Notes: generated by a model from the letters alone, not told the origin. 64,000 nt of DNA from Gracilibacillus boraciitolerans JCM 21714 (GCF_000521485.1 NZ_BAVS01000014.1:21899-85898); one strand, 5' to 3'; shown: positions 16,632 through 27,825, counted from the stretch's first letter. Translations and numbers: made by a program.

Positions 16632-19600
16632 TATACCTTCACCAATAACCCTTTATCAAAAAAGTATAAATATTTTTCAATTACAGGTTGCTTCCAAATT
16701 TGTTCTAATGCCTTAGCATATAGATCCATCTGAATTTGATAGCGATTTTTTAATTTTTCTTCTGTTTGTGAATTAATGTCTTCTTGGATCTGATCTGTCT
16801 TATAATCTAATAATACCCATCCGTTTTCTGTCTGGATCACACAGTCAATTACCCCTTGTAAAAAGATCCGTTCCTGATGTTGCTCTTGCCAATTCGGATA
16901 TACATCTTGGGCAGGCAATGTTAAACTGAACGGTATTTCTCTTTCCACATGTTCCGCCTGAACTACTTGCTTCCCAATTTCCGTTGCGAAAAAGCCAAGT
17001 ATAGCCTCTGCATCAATTACAGTTGCTTCATCTGCTGTAATCATATCCTGCGCTTCCAGTTTCGAAATAAATTCAACTAATTTCATTTCAGTCCATTCTT
17101 GATCTAATGGCAAGTGTTGCATCACCGTATGCATCGCTGTTCCAATTTCTGCGCGGGTTAGCCTTTGCTCTGTTTGCATAAATCGTGGCCGTTTTCTTAT
17201 CGGTGCTCGGAATGGCTCAATAATTTGCTGATCACTGTAACTGTCCTTGACCTCATGCTGGCGTTTCATTTCGGTAACGGTTTGTTTGGCACGATAATAA
17301 ATCGAATCTTGATATGGATACTGATATTCTAAATGGTGTTCGACTTTTTCCTTTAATTCCTGTTCTGCTAACACTAAACCTTCCCATTTATAGATCGCCT
17401 GTTCCAATTCTTCGATTTTCTCGCGATTACTCTCATCAATTGTTTGATAGTCACCTTGATGAATCCGATCGATTTTCCATATCGAGATATCTTCTGCAAT
17501 TTCCTTTGGTACATCAAGTCTGCTGTCTGCATCACGTAATACCTCACCTTGATGATGACGAACCAGACTCGCTCCGACCCAGTCTAAGTAGGATAGCGAC
17601 TCTAAACGATAATAGGAAGGTAATACCCAATCCTGATGGGCGACTATATCTCTCCATTTTTTCTTCTTTTTCTCGAAAGACTTTACAGTACCGACTAATA
17701 CCACTTTTTCTTTGGCACGTGTTAACGCCACATATAAGACCCGCATTTCCTCAGCTAACATTTCTCGTTGCATTTCTTTTTTGATGCCATGATAAATCAG
17801 AGTTGGATAGATAATTCGTTTGATTGGATCAATGTATTTAGTAGCAAACCCTAGTTCCTTATGCAACAAATATTTCGCTCGTATGTCCTGTTGATTAAAT
17901 TGTTTATCCATCGCACCGACAATTACTAATGGGAATTCGAGTCCTTTACTTTTGTGGATCGTCATAATCCGTACCACATCTTCTTGTTCCCCCTAAAGCC
18001 TTAGCTGCCCCTAAATCATCGCCCTTTTCTTCCATCCTTTCGATAAAACGCAAGAAACGGAATAATCCTCTAAACGAAGTCGATTCATAACTTTTAGCAC
18101 GATCAAATAAAGCTCTTAGGTTTGCCTGGCGTTGCCGTCCACCAGGAATACCGCCAACAAAATCATAATAACCAGTTTCCTGATAAATTTCCCATATTAA
18201 TGTCGACAATGCTCCCTGTCTCGCTTCTCTTCTAAAACGTTGTAATTGATCAACAAATTGCTGTAACGAATCATCATTTGTTGTTTTCAAATATGCTTTT
18301 AATGCTTGATAATAGCTAGCGCCTTTTTTTGCTAAGCGTATCTTGGCTAGTTGATCTTCACTTAAACCAACGATAGGTGATTTGAGTACAGATGCAAGCG
18401 GAATATCTTGTCGTGGATTATCAATTACCTTCAATAAGCTAATCATCACCTGGATTTCAATAGCTGCTAAATAACCTGTCGAAAGCTCGGCATAAACCGG
18501 AATTCCCTGCTTTTTGAATTCTTCCATAATCGTTGGTGTCCATGTCATTGAACGTAATAAAATTACAATATCCCGGTACTCGACTTTTCTGGGTTGGCCT
18601 GTATGTTTGTCCATGATTTCCGTTGTGCCAATCCAGCTTTTTATTTTCGTTGCATATCCACGGGCTTCTAGCTGCGCTTTTTCTAAGTCTTGTTCATTCT
18701 CCAGTTCTTCCTCAAATGTGTCCTGCTCTTGTGTCTCTTGGTCAATGATTAATAATTCGGTATCGATATCTGGAAAAGGCACTTGCTCATAATCTTTATT
18801 ACCATAAATTAATTCCGCATCTTGATCATAGTCAATATCGCCAACCTTTTGATCAAATAATTGCCTGAAAATATAATTAGCTGCAGTTAACACCTCTTCC
18901 CGACTACGGAAATTGCGTGCTAAATCAATTCGGTAACCAGGATCATCCTCTCTTGCAAAGCGTTTGTATTTTTCAATAAACAGGGTGGGTTCTGCATGGC
19001 GGAATCGGTATATACTTTGTTTGACATCCCCCCCTACCATAAACATATTACCACCGTCTTGCTGATTCGATACCAATGTCAGAATCGTCTCCTGTACAAT
19101 ATTGGTATCCTGATACTCATCAATCATTACTTCGGTAAATTTCTCCTGTAGATCCTTAGCAATCGATGAGGCTGTCTGCGTTTCTTTATCTTCCAACAAA
19201 ATATCTAGAGCGAAATGCTCTAAGTCAGCGAAATCGACTAATCCTTTGTCTTTTTTCGCCTCTTGATATCCTGCTTTAAACTGTTTGATCATTTTCGTTA
19301 ATTGCTCGATCGTTGGATGGAGTTCCTGCATATCTTCCAGATGATTGGCTAAGCTTCTGGTGAACCAGTCTGACGCTATGGTACTCCATCTCTGTTTAAC
19401 CTGATCACGAAGTTCCTTCACTTGTTCTTTCTTATCTTCAGCACATTCCACCTTTTTGCTGGATAATGCTTTAAACTTTGCGCCAGCAAAATGGCACGAG
19501 CTTCTTCCCATGAAATAAGGATGGCACCTTTTGCCTGCTGGATCATTTCCTTATCCACGTCTAATGCTTCCGCATAATGATAAGGTCCATCACTTTCACG

Positions 19601-20323
19601 GGTAACATTTAGTGCTTGTTCTATTAACTTATCCATTACCTCTAATTGTTCGACAACTTCTTTTTTCAATAAACGAAGCCACGGTATATCGTCTTCTTCC
19701 ATATCTCTATCGACTTGATAAATGGTAGCCATTTGCTCTAACCAGTAATCAGGATTCGGATGCTGAATCGAAAATTCATACATTTTTAGAATCAATGATT
19801 CTACTTCTAAATCGTTACGATCATTGGAAAAACGATCCACAACAGAGAAAAATAAAGCTTGTTCCTCTTCATTCTCTTCGCCATACCACTCTTCAAAAAG
19901 CTGTTCCAACACATCCTGACGAATTAAGTCTGCTTCAATACTATCTGCAATGCGAAAGCTTGGATCAATATCAATTTGATAGGCATACTTTCGGACTAAG
20001 TCCATACAAAATGCATGCAATGTCGAAATCGAGGCATTTTGCAATAACGATATTTGTTTTTTCAAATGATTAGAAGTTGGATCATTCGCTAATGCTTCCT
20101 CTAAAGCCTCGCCAACTCGATTACGCATTTCCTGTGCCGCTGCATTAGTAAATGTTACGACTAGTAATGTATCAATATCTATCGGCAGATCCTTATTGAT
20201 TAATTTTTGAATGATGCGTTCAACAAGCACTGCTGTTTTACCTGATCCCGCTGCTGCAGCCACTAATATATTTTTGCCGGATTGGTAAATGGCATCTTCT
20301 TGTTCTTTTGTCCATTGCGGCAT
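16631..20323 (-). CDS. addA: AddA helicase-nuclease subunit, frameshifted
   Basis: The RecB-like subunit of the AddAB enzyme for double-strand-break repair. Walker A is A-A-A-G-S-G-K-T-A near residue 25, the DEXX box is I-D-E-Y-Q-D-T-N, motif VI includes L-Y-V-A-L-T-R-A, and the C-terminal nuclease has L-L-D-Y-K-T-D. Total about 1,230 codons, normal for AddA. Frame breaks lie near 19480 (one base lost) and at 17991-17995 (one G too many in L-G-E-Q-E). The C7 tract 19028-19034 turns the near-invariant V-G-D-V-K-Q-S-I-Y-R-F-R into V-G-G-D. ATG overlaps the addB stop as TAATG. Confidence 0.93.
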
Positions 20324-23300
20324 TATGCTTCCCCCCGCTTCATTGCTTCGATTGCTTCTTCATCCTTCATATCACGTAATTTTCGATAATTGTTCTCCAC
20401 TAACGTCGGATCAAATTGACATACCGAGCGATACGAGCAAAATGTACACGCTGTTTGCTGTTGCTGCTGGAATGGGTTAAGATCGACCTTCCTTCGGTAA
20501 TTGCTAAACCGGCATTTTCCATCAATCGGTGAATATATCCTTGCAGCTCACTAAAAATCTCTCGTTCCGCAACCGCAGAACCCTTATAAAATGAACCTGT
20601 CTTACTAAAACCAGCTGGAATGATATTACTTCTGCCTGACTCAAGTGACGTATCCATCATGCGCACGACATCTTCTTGATCCAGAAGTAATCCTTTCATT
20701 TTGAATTTTTTAAAGATTTCCTGTTCAATTTTATCCTCGGTTAAGAAATCACTGGCTGACACCATTGGATTATGTACATGGAAATAGAGGACACCCGCTG
20801 GTGATGCCGGGCGACCTAACCAATTTTCTGCATTGGTTAAGACAACGTCTAAATAGGCTAACATCTGTAAAGCAAGTCCATAATAAACCTCTGTTAAATT
20901 TAATCCTCTTGAACTTGACTTATAATCGATGATCCGTAAGAATAACTGCTCATTGTCAATTGCCTGATCAACGCGGTCAATTCTTCCTCTTAACAGTAAC
21001 GTATGATCATTTGGCAGATCTACTTTTAATGGGGGCTAATTGGCTTTGATCCCCAAATCCTACTTCAAGGCCAACTGGCGCAAAATTGGTTTTTCTTGCT
21101 TGTTCACTTAGAACAAACGTCGCCCTTGCTATCACTTGTTCTAGCTTGCGCTGAATATATTGATAACGATTCGAACTATGCAAAATTTGATGCTGAAGGA
21201 TTGGCGCTAGCTCGCCGACCGCACGATTTGCGTATTTTTTTGCTTCCTGATCATAGACATCAGCAAACTGTCTACCTTCCTTCTGAATCCATTCCGTTAT
21301 TTGTTTTAATGCTTCATGGAATAGCTGGCCAATATCTGGTGCATCCAATTTATAGGTTGGCCGTTCTTCCAGTCCCAGACTATATCTTGCAAAATGCTGA
21401 TAGGAACAGCGATGATACATTTCTAACCTGGAGACACTGGCATTGATTTCCTGTGGGTACATTTCTTTCACTGTATCATTTTCTAAATCAGTTGGTTTAT
21501 TTTGATAGAATAAACTTTTAAGGACATTTTGATGTATCGCCTGATTCTCCGACTTTTCAATGTACCAATTCAACACATACTCCCAAATATCATCAATCGG
21601 ATACCCTCGCAGCTTGCGTGCTAACTGTGCGGTTAAGGCACTTCTGGTTTTATTTGGTGTTGTAACAAAGCGAGTCGCCTCTGTCATTTCCTCTGGATCT
21701 TGTAAAAACAACCTTTGTTCTTTAGTCGGAAATAACTCCTCCATTCGTTTAATTAATGGCGAAGCTACCTTTTGTTTCCCTTCTTCATTACTGATTGGGT
21801 AACTTACCCATAAATAATCCGCCGGTAATGTAAAGGCCAAATATACATAAAACCAATCATCTAATAATTGGCGTTTGCTTCCTTCCGCTAATTGCAGGCC
21901 ATGGGTTAGTAATAAAGACCGTTCCTCTTCAGAAATCAGTCCATCTCCACCAGGCTTCATCGGCCATGTTCCTTCATTAACACCTAACAAAAAGGCACAC
22001 TTGATGCCGTGCATTCTTGACCGGTTAATCGAACCTATGACAACATGATCGATACTTGGCGGTACATGAGAAAAGCGTAACGAATCAAATCCAGACTCTA
22101 GCACATTACGAAAAGTGTTTAGTGCCATCTTTTCCTCGCCAGCTACCTCCGTAATTTCTTCAAATAATTGGATCACTGCATCCCAAACCTGATCCTGTTC
22201 ACGACCTTTTTCAACTCTTCCTTGCTGATCATATAAATCACGTACTGTCTCTAATCGATTAGGCGCATTAATCGTCTCTAACCATCCAAACAATGCAATC
22301 GTTTTTTCCTTAATCGTTGGTAAATCTCGTAATTGCTGATCAATATCTGCTAATGCTTCCGTTACTCGTTTGCGATAGGCATTGATCCTGTTTTGAGTGG
22401 ATAATTCCCGATCGGTTTGTGCGGATTGATCAAATCCTTTAAAGCGTTGAAAGATCCATGCTTTTCACTTAGCCATCTACTTCGTCCACGAACACCATAT
22501 TCCAACACATAATTCTCCAATTCATCAATCGCTTCCTGATCTAATTTATTTTCGCCATCTCCTTCAGGAATAAAACCTGCTTTTAACAAGCGGAATACCG
22601 CATCATAGCGCCAATTTCCTTCAATTACATCGAGCAATGATCGTACCGTTTCAATCAATGGATGATTAAGCATCGTTCTTTTTTCATCAACAAAAATTGG
22701 TATTTGATAATCCTGAAATAATGTCGTAATTAAGTCATGATACACTTCAGGTTCCCGGATCAAAATTGCCAGATCTCGATAACGATAGCCTTGATCTCGA
22801 ACAAGCCTTATGATCTCTTGAGCAGCTCCTTCTACTTCAGCACGAGGATGAACCGCTTCAGCAAGCTGACTGGTGCCTTTTCTGGATAGCTTTGCACCGG
22901 ACGGCTATCAAAATGCTGATCTAAATGAATAAATGGTAATCTCGAATGTTGATCTGTTGCTAAAGTTTCTATTTCTGTATGAATCATCAATTGATCTGCT
23001 AACTGTTTTAATTGCTGATAGGTTTCTTTCGTTTGATAAAACAGATCCAATGGTTGCACATCTTGGTCATGAAGATCATCGACAGTTAAGGTTACAGTTA
23101 CCTGCTTCGCTTTTTTCAGTATCGTTTTGATCACTAATAATTCCTGGGGTGTGAATTGATGGAAACCATCTATGTAGACGGTTGTATCTTCCAGATAATT
23201 TGAAGTCTCTAATTTTTCTGTTAGTTGCTGCAATTGGTCTTCACTATCCATATAATGACCTGCAAGCGCATGTGTTAGATGCTGATAAATATATAATAAA

Positions 23301-23806
23301 TCGTCTAATTTATTTTCTAATGCTTTTTCGCCAATCGTTTTGTGCTTAAATTTATCCATTTCTTGCAACTGTGAAGTAATTAACTCTGGTGTTACACAAT
23401 AACGTTTAAATTCGGTAATCATATCTTCTAATTGTTCAATAAAGCCTTGTTTTTCTATGGCTTTCTGAAATACCTTCCAGTCATCGGTACGCTCTTCGAC
23501 AATTTTGCGGAGCATCATTTGCATACCAGTGGAAGTAATGAATTTCTTTGTTGCCCCTCCTGTTAGTTGCATCACTCGCCATGCCAGTCTGGAAAAACTA
23601 TAGACTTGTCCCCTAATGGATCCATTTACATCAGGATCATTCAATAAAGCATACTCCTGCTGAAATGTCATTTGGTCTGGGACTAAATATATAATAGGAG
23701 GCCCTTGGGGGGGATTTTGTTTCAATTCTTGTCTCATTTCCTGTAAGCACTGTTCGCTTTTATTAACAGTTGCACTTCCGATTAAAAATCGCAACAAAGA
23801 AAACAC
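20323..23806 (-). CDS. addB: AddB subunit, frameshifted at several points
   Basis: The partner of AddA, needed for Chi recognition and as second nuclease. The C-terminus shows the nuclease I-D-Y-K-S-S and the Fe-S cysteines in C-T-F-C-S-Y-R-S-V-C. The N-terminal Walker A site reads G-S-A-T-V-N-K-S, with Asn where Gly is expected. Breaks: near 22880, 22455 and 20505 (one base lost each) and at 21031-21035 (one base gained). The G7 tract 23707-23713 adds a Pro before Q-G-P-P. The start is uncertain: GTG at 23806, or a TTG four codons later with AGGTG nine bases upstream. Joined length is about 1,160 codons. Confidence 0.92.
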
Positions 23807-23930
23807 CTACTTTCTCTAGCTTACTCTCTATTTTATCATAAAGTGAGACTTATCAGTAGGTTAGCACAGCTGATATTACTTTGCTTCATTGACTTAATTT
23901 ACATTAAATAAAAAAATTTATTATTCGTGG

Positions 23931-24096
23931 TATAATATAATTAGGAAAAGTATATAATTTTAAAAACCATAGATGTTGTAGCATCTACGGTCACAACAAA
24001 CCGATCCCCCCCAACAAGAGGGGCGGCACAATAAGGAAAATAAGCCCTAAGGCCTGCTAAGCACATGAGGGTTATTTTTGTGGTTGGGTTTTTAAA
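23931..24096 (+). ncRNA. Candidate structured small RNA
   Basis: An extended minus-10 motif TGGTATAAT (23928-23936) lies in the gap between addB and the signal peptidase gene. Downstream, TTTAAAAACC (23959-23968) pairs perfectly with GGTTTTTAAA (24087-24096), enclosing the whole segment. Inside are a hairpin TAGATG/CATCTA (23970-23986) and AATAA-CCCT/AGGGTTATT (about 24038-24077). No open frame fits. A C7 tract lies at 24006. The family is not recognised; it could also be a small non-autonomous element with 10-bp terminal repeats. Confidence 0.4.
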
Positions 24097-24104
24097 GCGC
24101 TTTC

Positions 24105-24656
24105 TTAATTTAAGTTGATAAATTGAAAATTAATTTCTGACATCGGCCAGTAGCGAATATCCACTTTTCCCACAACAGTTTCCTGATCGACAAAGCCAAT
24201 TTCCCTGCTGTCATAACTTTTTTTACGGTTATCTCCTAATACAAACAGCTTCCCTTCTGGCACTACTTTTTCATTTGTTACTTCTTCTAGAGTAAAATCT
24301 TCCGTCAATATTTCGCCCGGTATACGATACTGTGCCAAGTAAGATTCTTCCACTTCTTCTCCATTGATGTACAACACGTCATCTTTATAGGCGATATGAT
24401 CTCCAGGCTGACCAATCACTCTTTTTACATAATCCTCTTTTTCATTCGCATGAAAAACAATCACATCAAAACGATCAATTGCTTTTAAATCATATATCAT
24501 TTTATTTACCATTAATAAATTTCCATCATGCAATGTTGGTTCCATCGATTTGCCATTTACCACATAACTTGCAAATAAATAAGAACGAAAAAACACGGCA
24601 AGTAACAAAGCGAATACGACAATTCTCACAATCGGCCAAATACTTTTTTTCTGCAT
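24105..24656 (-). CDS. sipV: Type I signal peptidase
   Basis: A membrane protease that cleaves signal peptides outside the cytoplasmic membrane. One N-terminal membrane anchor (residues 8-28) is followed by the catalytic Ser in N-G-K-S-M-E-P-T and the catalytic Lys in Y-V-K-R-V-I-G, then L-G-D-N-R. About 183 residues, typical of the short Sip proteins of bacilli. I choose the second ATG (24656) because GGAGGA is too close to the first. Next to yhjE, as sipV is in B. subtilis; the symbol rests on that position. Confidence 0.9.
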   Translation of the reverse strand: MQKKSIWPIVRIVVFALLLAVFFRSYLFASYVVNGKSMEPTLHDGNLLMVNKMIYDLKAIDRFDVIVFHANEKEDYVKRVIGQPGDHIAYKDDVLYINGEEVEESYLAQYRIPGEILTEDFTLEEVTNEKVVPEGKLFVLGDNRKKSYDSREIGFVDQETVVGKVDIRYWPMSEINFQFINLN

Positions 24657-24713
24657 AGTCATTCCTCCAACGGGTCTCTCTTTATTAACTAATTTACCCC
24701 ATTTTGGAAAGGT

Positions 24714-25385
24714 CTAACCGTTTTTATTTCCACCTTTTTCCTCTACCTTTTTTTGCAGGTATTTCTCTATGTATTTACCTACTATCCAGAGGACAGTAAT
24801 CGCTATAGCTAATATAATCGTTTTAACTGGATTTTGTGCAAAGGAGACGATGCTATCTCCAATCGAGGCAACCGCTAGGATCATCACACCTTTTCCTAAT
24901 AAAACCGCTAATAAAAATTGATAAAAGCCTACACTGGAAATCGCCGCTACTAAATTAATTACTGCAGAAGGCGAGAATGGAAAGCATAGCAATAGAAACA
25001 ATGGGCCAAATCCATGACGTTCTAACCAAGTCGTTACCCTTGTTACTTGTTTATTCCGGCTAATCCAGCGAAATAAGCGGAGATGTCGAAAACGGCGCAC
25101 GAGCATAAAAACCGCTATAGCCCCCCCAGAGCTTGCACCGGTCCACGATAAGAGAAATCCTTCCCATAAACCATATGCTGCAGCATTTGTCATCACAAAT
25201 ACGATCACCGGTAAAAAAGGCAGAAATGCTTCTATAAAAGGCAATAAAAATCCAGGTAAAGGACCTAAGCTTTCATAGCTTTGTAATAAAAAATTCATCA
25301 GTTGCCCGAATTCGTTTGCGTCAATCAGTTCTTTGATTTCATCTACATCGATATTATCAAGATTACTTATATTATATGTGAGCAT
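24714..25385 (-). CDS. yhjE: TVP38/TMEM64 (VTT) family membrane protein
   Basis: A 223-residue DedA-like protein with five or six membrane helices and the VTT core F-P-F-S-P-S-A-V-I-N near residue 150. Substrate unknown; the family is linked to lipid scrambling. I place the start at the ATG at 25385, with GAAGGAG upstream, instead of an ATG at 25433. The C7 tract 25121-25127 encodes S-S-G-G-A in frame. It is upstream of the signal peptidase gene and probably co-transcribed. Confidence 0.85.
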   Translation of the reverse strand: MLTYNISNLDNIDVDEIKELIDANEFGQLMNFLLQSYESLGPLPGFLLPFIEAFLPFLPVIVFVMTNAAAYGLWEGFLLSWTGASSGGAIAVFMLVRRFRHLRLFRWISRNKQVTRVTTWLERHGFGPLFLLLCFPFSPSAVINLVAAISSVGFYQFLLAVLLGKGVMILAVASIGDSIVSFAQNPVKTIILAIAITVLWIVGKYIEKYLQKKVEEKGGNKNG

Positions 25386-25577
25386 ACATGATTTAACTCC
25401 TTCAAATGACCCAAAGGTATGATATATTCTCATTTTAATATGTTTTGCCTAATTTTCCTAATATTTCACATATCCCCCCCTTGATTTTCTTTAAAACTTT
25501 TTGACGATTTTGTTGCATTTTTTAAAAATTCAGCATACAATAAGAACAGATGTTCTCTTAAGAGGAGGAAATGGAAA

Positions 25578-25973
25578 ATGAGATATTTAAACGAGCAGGA
25601 ATGGAAATTAGCCTCACGTTTTCTATTTTTATCAATGGCTCTCACTGTTATTAAACACGATTTAGAAAAAATGAACCAATTAGCACCTTTTAAAATTAAT
25701 GAACCATATATTGCATTATTAAAGAAAATGGAAAAGAATGCAACCGATGAACGACGGGATTTAAGAAAAAAGATGTACCAGGAAAAGATTAAAGTCGTCT
25801 CCTCAGAAAGAAATGATTCCTTTACCTCCTACTTATTCATCTGCAAAGGAAAAGAGGAAAAACGAAACTACTTTAACCCAGCCATTCGAAAAAAGGTTGA
25901 AATTATCATTGAAGAATTACTTGCACATGCTTTTGAAACAACATCTTCTTCTCAGGAAAAAGTTAAATTATAA
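25578..25973 (+). CDS. yhjD: YhjD-like protein
   Basis: A 131-residue mostly helical, basic protein of the YhjD type. The start is M-R-Y-L-N-E-Q-E-W, and AGAGGAGG precedes it. No domain of known function. It is divergent from yhjE, the arrangement of yhjD and yhjE in B. subtilis, and this context is part of the evidence. Confidence 0.75.
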   Translation: MRYLNEQEWKLASRFLFLSMALTVIKHDLEKMNQLAPFKINEPYIALLKKMEKNATDERRDLRKKMYQEKIKVVSSERNDSFTSYLFICKGKEEKRNYFNPAIRKKVEIIIEELLAHAFETTSSSQEKVKL

Positions 25974-26048
25974 CACCTATCCTTTTTTAAAAAAATATCT
26001 AAATAAAGCAAACCTTTCATCTCCATTAGAGGATATTGGAGGTAACAG

Positions 26049-26234
26049 ATGATGAATAGAGAGGAATTTCCTGAGGAATTAAAACAGCAGCTGTTATTTA
26101 GAAAATTATCAAGGAACAAATCAACAATCAATTTGTCCCTTTTTAAGCATTATCTATGCTGTCTATGCCACTTCGATTCTGCTACATACTGCGAAGCTTC
26201 AAGAATATGCTCCATTTTATTACTAAGCAAGTAA
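26049..26234 (+). CDS. Possible small ORF with a strong ribosome binding site
   Basis: ATTGGAGGTAACAG directly precedes an ATG pair at 26049. The frame begins M-M-N-R-E-E-F-P-E-E-L-K-Q-Q-L but then runs through a terminator-like hairpin (26112-26142, T5) and into the antisense of comK. A real peptide would be expected to stop before the hairpin; one missing base would bring in a stop near 26100. I do not recognise it. Confidence 0.25.
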   Translation: MMNREEFPEELKQQLLFRKLSRNKSTINLSLFKHYLCCLCHFDSATYCEASRICSILLLSK

Positions 26235-26682
26235 CGATATTGTGCTGTTCGATACAGCTGGTTAATAATCGTTGCATAGGAGATCTCTAAAACCAAATCA
26301 CGACCATTTTTAAAAACCAATCGAGTCAGATGATTATCTAATTTTTCCACTTCTAATACATGTGAATGTGCGATCCATGTACATGCTTTTCGCAAAGGAG
26401 ACTCAACTGGGAAAAAATACATGCCACTTAATCGATCAATCGCGATTGGCGGCTTATGCGTAATTCCACTAAGCATTCGTGATCCCTCAATTAGCCCTCT
26501 TAAACTGATGCCAAATTCTTTACAGGTGATGTCCATCACCTTTTGGGCACTCCAGGTTGTTTCATAATCATCCGCTTCCTCATATTCGATAATTCTCGTA
26601 AAAAATCTCCTTTAATCTCTTCACCAACTACTGCCAATGTCTTCGGGCTAATTTCATGAACCTTTTCCATCACTTTTACCAT
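26150..26682 (-). CDS. comK: Competence transcription factor ComK, frameshifted
   Basis: ComK is the master activator of DNA-uptake genes. The last 130 residues carry the family core I-T-H-K-P-P-I-A-I-D, then W-I-A-H-S-H-V, then I-S-Y and Q-L-Y-R-T-A. The start at 26682 has a perfect AGGAGG. The first frame reads M-V-K-V-M-E-K-V-H-E-I-S-P-K-T and breaks near 26596; one added A joins it to E-Y-E-E-A-D-D-Y-E-T-T-W. Joined length is about 177 codons, shorter than the 192 of B. subtilis because the C-terminal tail is missing. Next to yhjD, as in B. subtilis. Confidence 0.87.
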
Positions 26683-27024
26683 TTCACATTCCTCCTATAA
26701 AGTAAGACTTTGATCAATGAGGAACTTTTTCACTCTCACTGATCACTAGTGAAACTTATCAGGGTGTTAGCATCTGTTAACATCCTCTTAGCTTCCTTCT
26801 GTTACACAAAGCTTGAAGTGAGGGATTACAAACGTTTAGCACCGTGAAAAAGTATTCCATTTAAATGTAGCAACTTTTAATAAAAATAGGTATAAAATGG
26901 GATGAAATCGCTTTAAATTTGTGCTTTTCCTATCATTTTGGGTAAAGTTTGATATAATTTTATTAAAAGAGGTCACTGAGTTAGGTTTTTTATAAAAATT
27001 TGATCAAAAGTGTGGTGATAAAAT
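26683..27024. other. Intergenic region upstream of comK
   Basis: This holds the divergent promoters of comK and the DUF3939-like gene. I looked for ComK boxes (AAAA, five bases, TTTT in pairs) and found no convincing pair. Nothing else is supported. Confidence 0.4.
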
Positions 27025-27478
27025 ATGCGGTTTAAAAAGAAGGAAAAAGAAGCTAAAAAGTTCCCGATAAAAGACATATCATTTGAAGAAATAAAATATG
27101 CTGTTCATGAATACAGTCGCGAATTACCACCTAACATTCCGCTTAAAATCTTGATAAAAGACGATTTATCGTTGGATTATACATTGCTTGCCCCCCCTTT
27201 TAAAGGCAATCCCTGAAAAAACATACTATATGTCAAAAGAAACCTATGATTTATTCGAGGAAGAGGATAAACATATCGCATATGCTCTTGATACTATTCA
27301 ACGGGCAGTTGATAACTATATCGCCCAAAAGAAAGAACTTCCGATTATTGATTATGATCCTTATCGCAAGGTCAGTATGCACAAGTTAGAACAATTAAAA
27401 TTGATCGATGAACGACCTGAAATGGAATTTTATATTACCGATGAGGAGCAGTTAGTGACAACAGTGAAACCGAAATAA
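27025..27478 (+). CDS. DUF3939-like protein, frameshifted
   Basis: A hydrophilic protein of about 150 residues. The first part starts M-R-F-K-K-K-E-K and contains D-D-L-S-L-D-Y-T-L-L-A-P; the second contains Y-Y-M-S-K-E-T-Y-D-L-F. The two are in different frames, joined at the C7 tract 27191-27197; six C would restore L-A-P-L-L-K-A-I-P. The resemblance to DUF3939 is from memory. The ribosome binding site is GTGGTGAT. Function unknown. Confidence 0.65.
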
Positions 27479-27493
27479 CATTCTCAAAAAGTA

Positions 27494-27522
27494 TTGAGTT
27501 CCTTCTTTATCTGTGTTAATAT
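27494..27522 (+). promoter_or_regulatory. Sigma-A-type promoter of the T-box transcript
   Basis: TTGAGT at 27494-27499, a 17-base spacer and TAATAT at 27517-27522 lie just upstream of the leader RNA. Confidence 0.55.
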
Positions 27523-27544
27523 TCTAACAATTCAATTATTTGTA

Positions 27545-27803
27545 AGCAATGATTGGAAATAGTAAAGAGACTAATAAACTTAAACAGAGAGCCAATGGTT
27601 GGTGTGAATTGGCAGTTATTTTCCTTTGAACTCGTCCAAGAGCTGCTCCCTGAAAACAAGTAAGGGAGATCGGCCTCCTCCGTTAACAGGATTGGTAGTG
27701 TTGGCTACTGAAAAAGCTGGATTAAGTCAGGTAATGATTGATCAATTAGAGTGGTACCGCGAGTAAACCTCGTCTCTATTTTTTATAGAGCCGAGGTTTT
27801 TTA
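27545..27803 (+). ncRNA. T-box leader RNA
   Basis: The hallmark AGAGTGGTACCGCG lies at 27748-27761. It is followed by a terminator (arms 27766-27779 and 27785-27796, then T6), the expression platform. Upstream, GCCAAT/ATTGGC closes a distal stem-I loop of GGTTGGTGTGA, with an AG bulge before it, and GAACTCGTCCAAGAGCTGC has the look of the specifier-loop side. The candidate specifier is CUC (Leu), but I would not rely on it without a structure model. T-boxes sense uncharged tRNA and antiterminate the downstream gene. Confidence 0.92.
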
Positions 27804-27825
27804 TATTACAAAAATGAGGAATTTG

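Noticed and set aside
23931..24096. 6S RNA or SRP RNA for the candidate RNA
   Set aside because: The conserved bubble of 6S and the GGAAG-type loop of SRP RNA are not visible.
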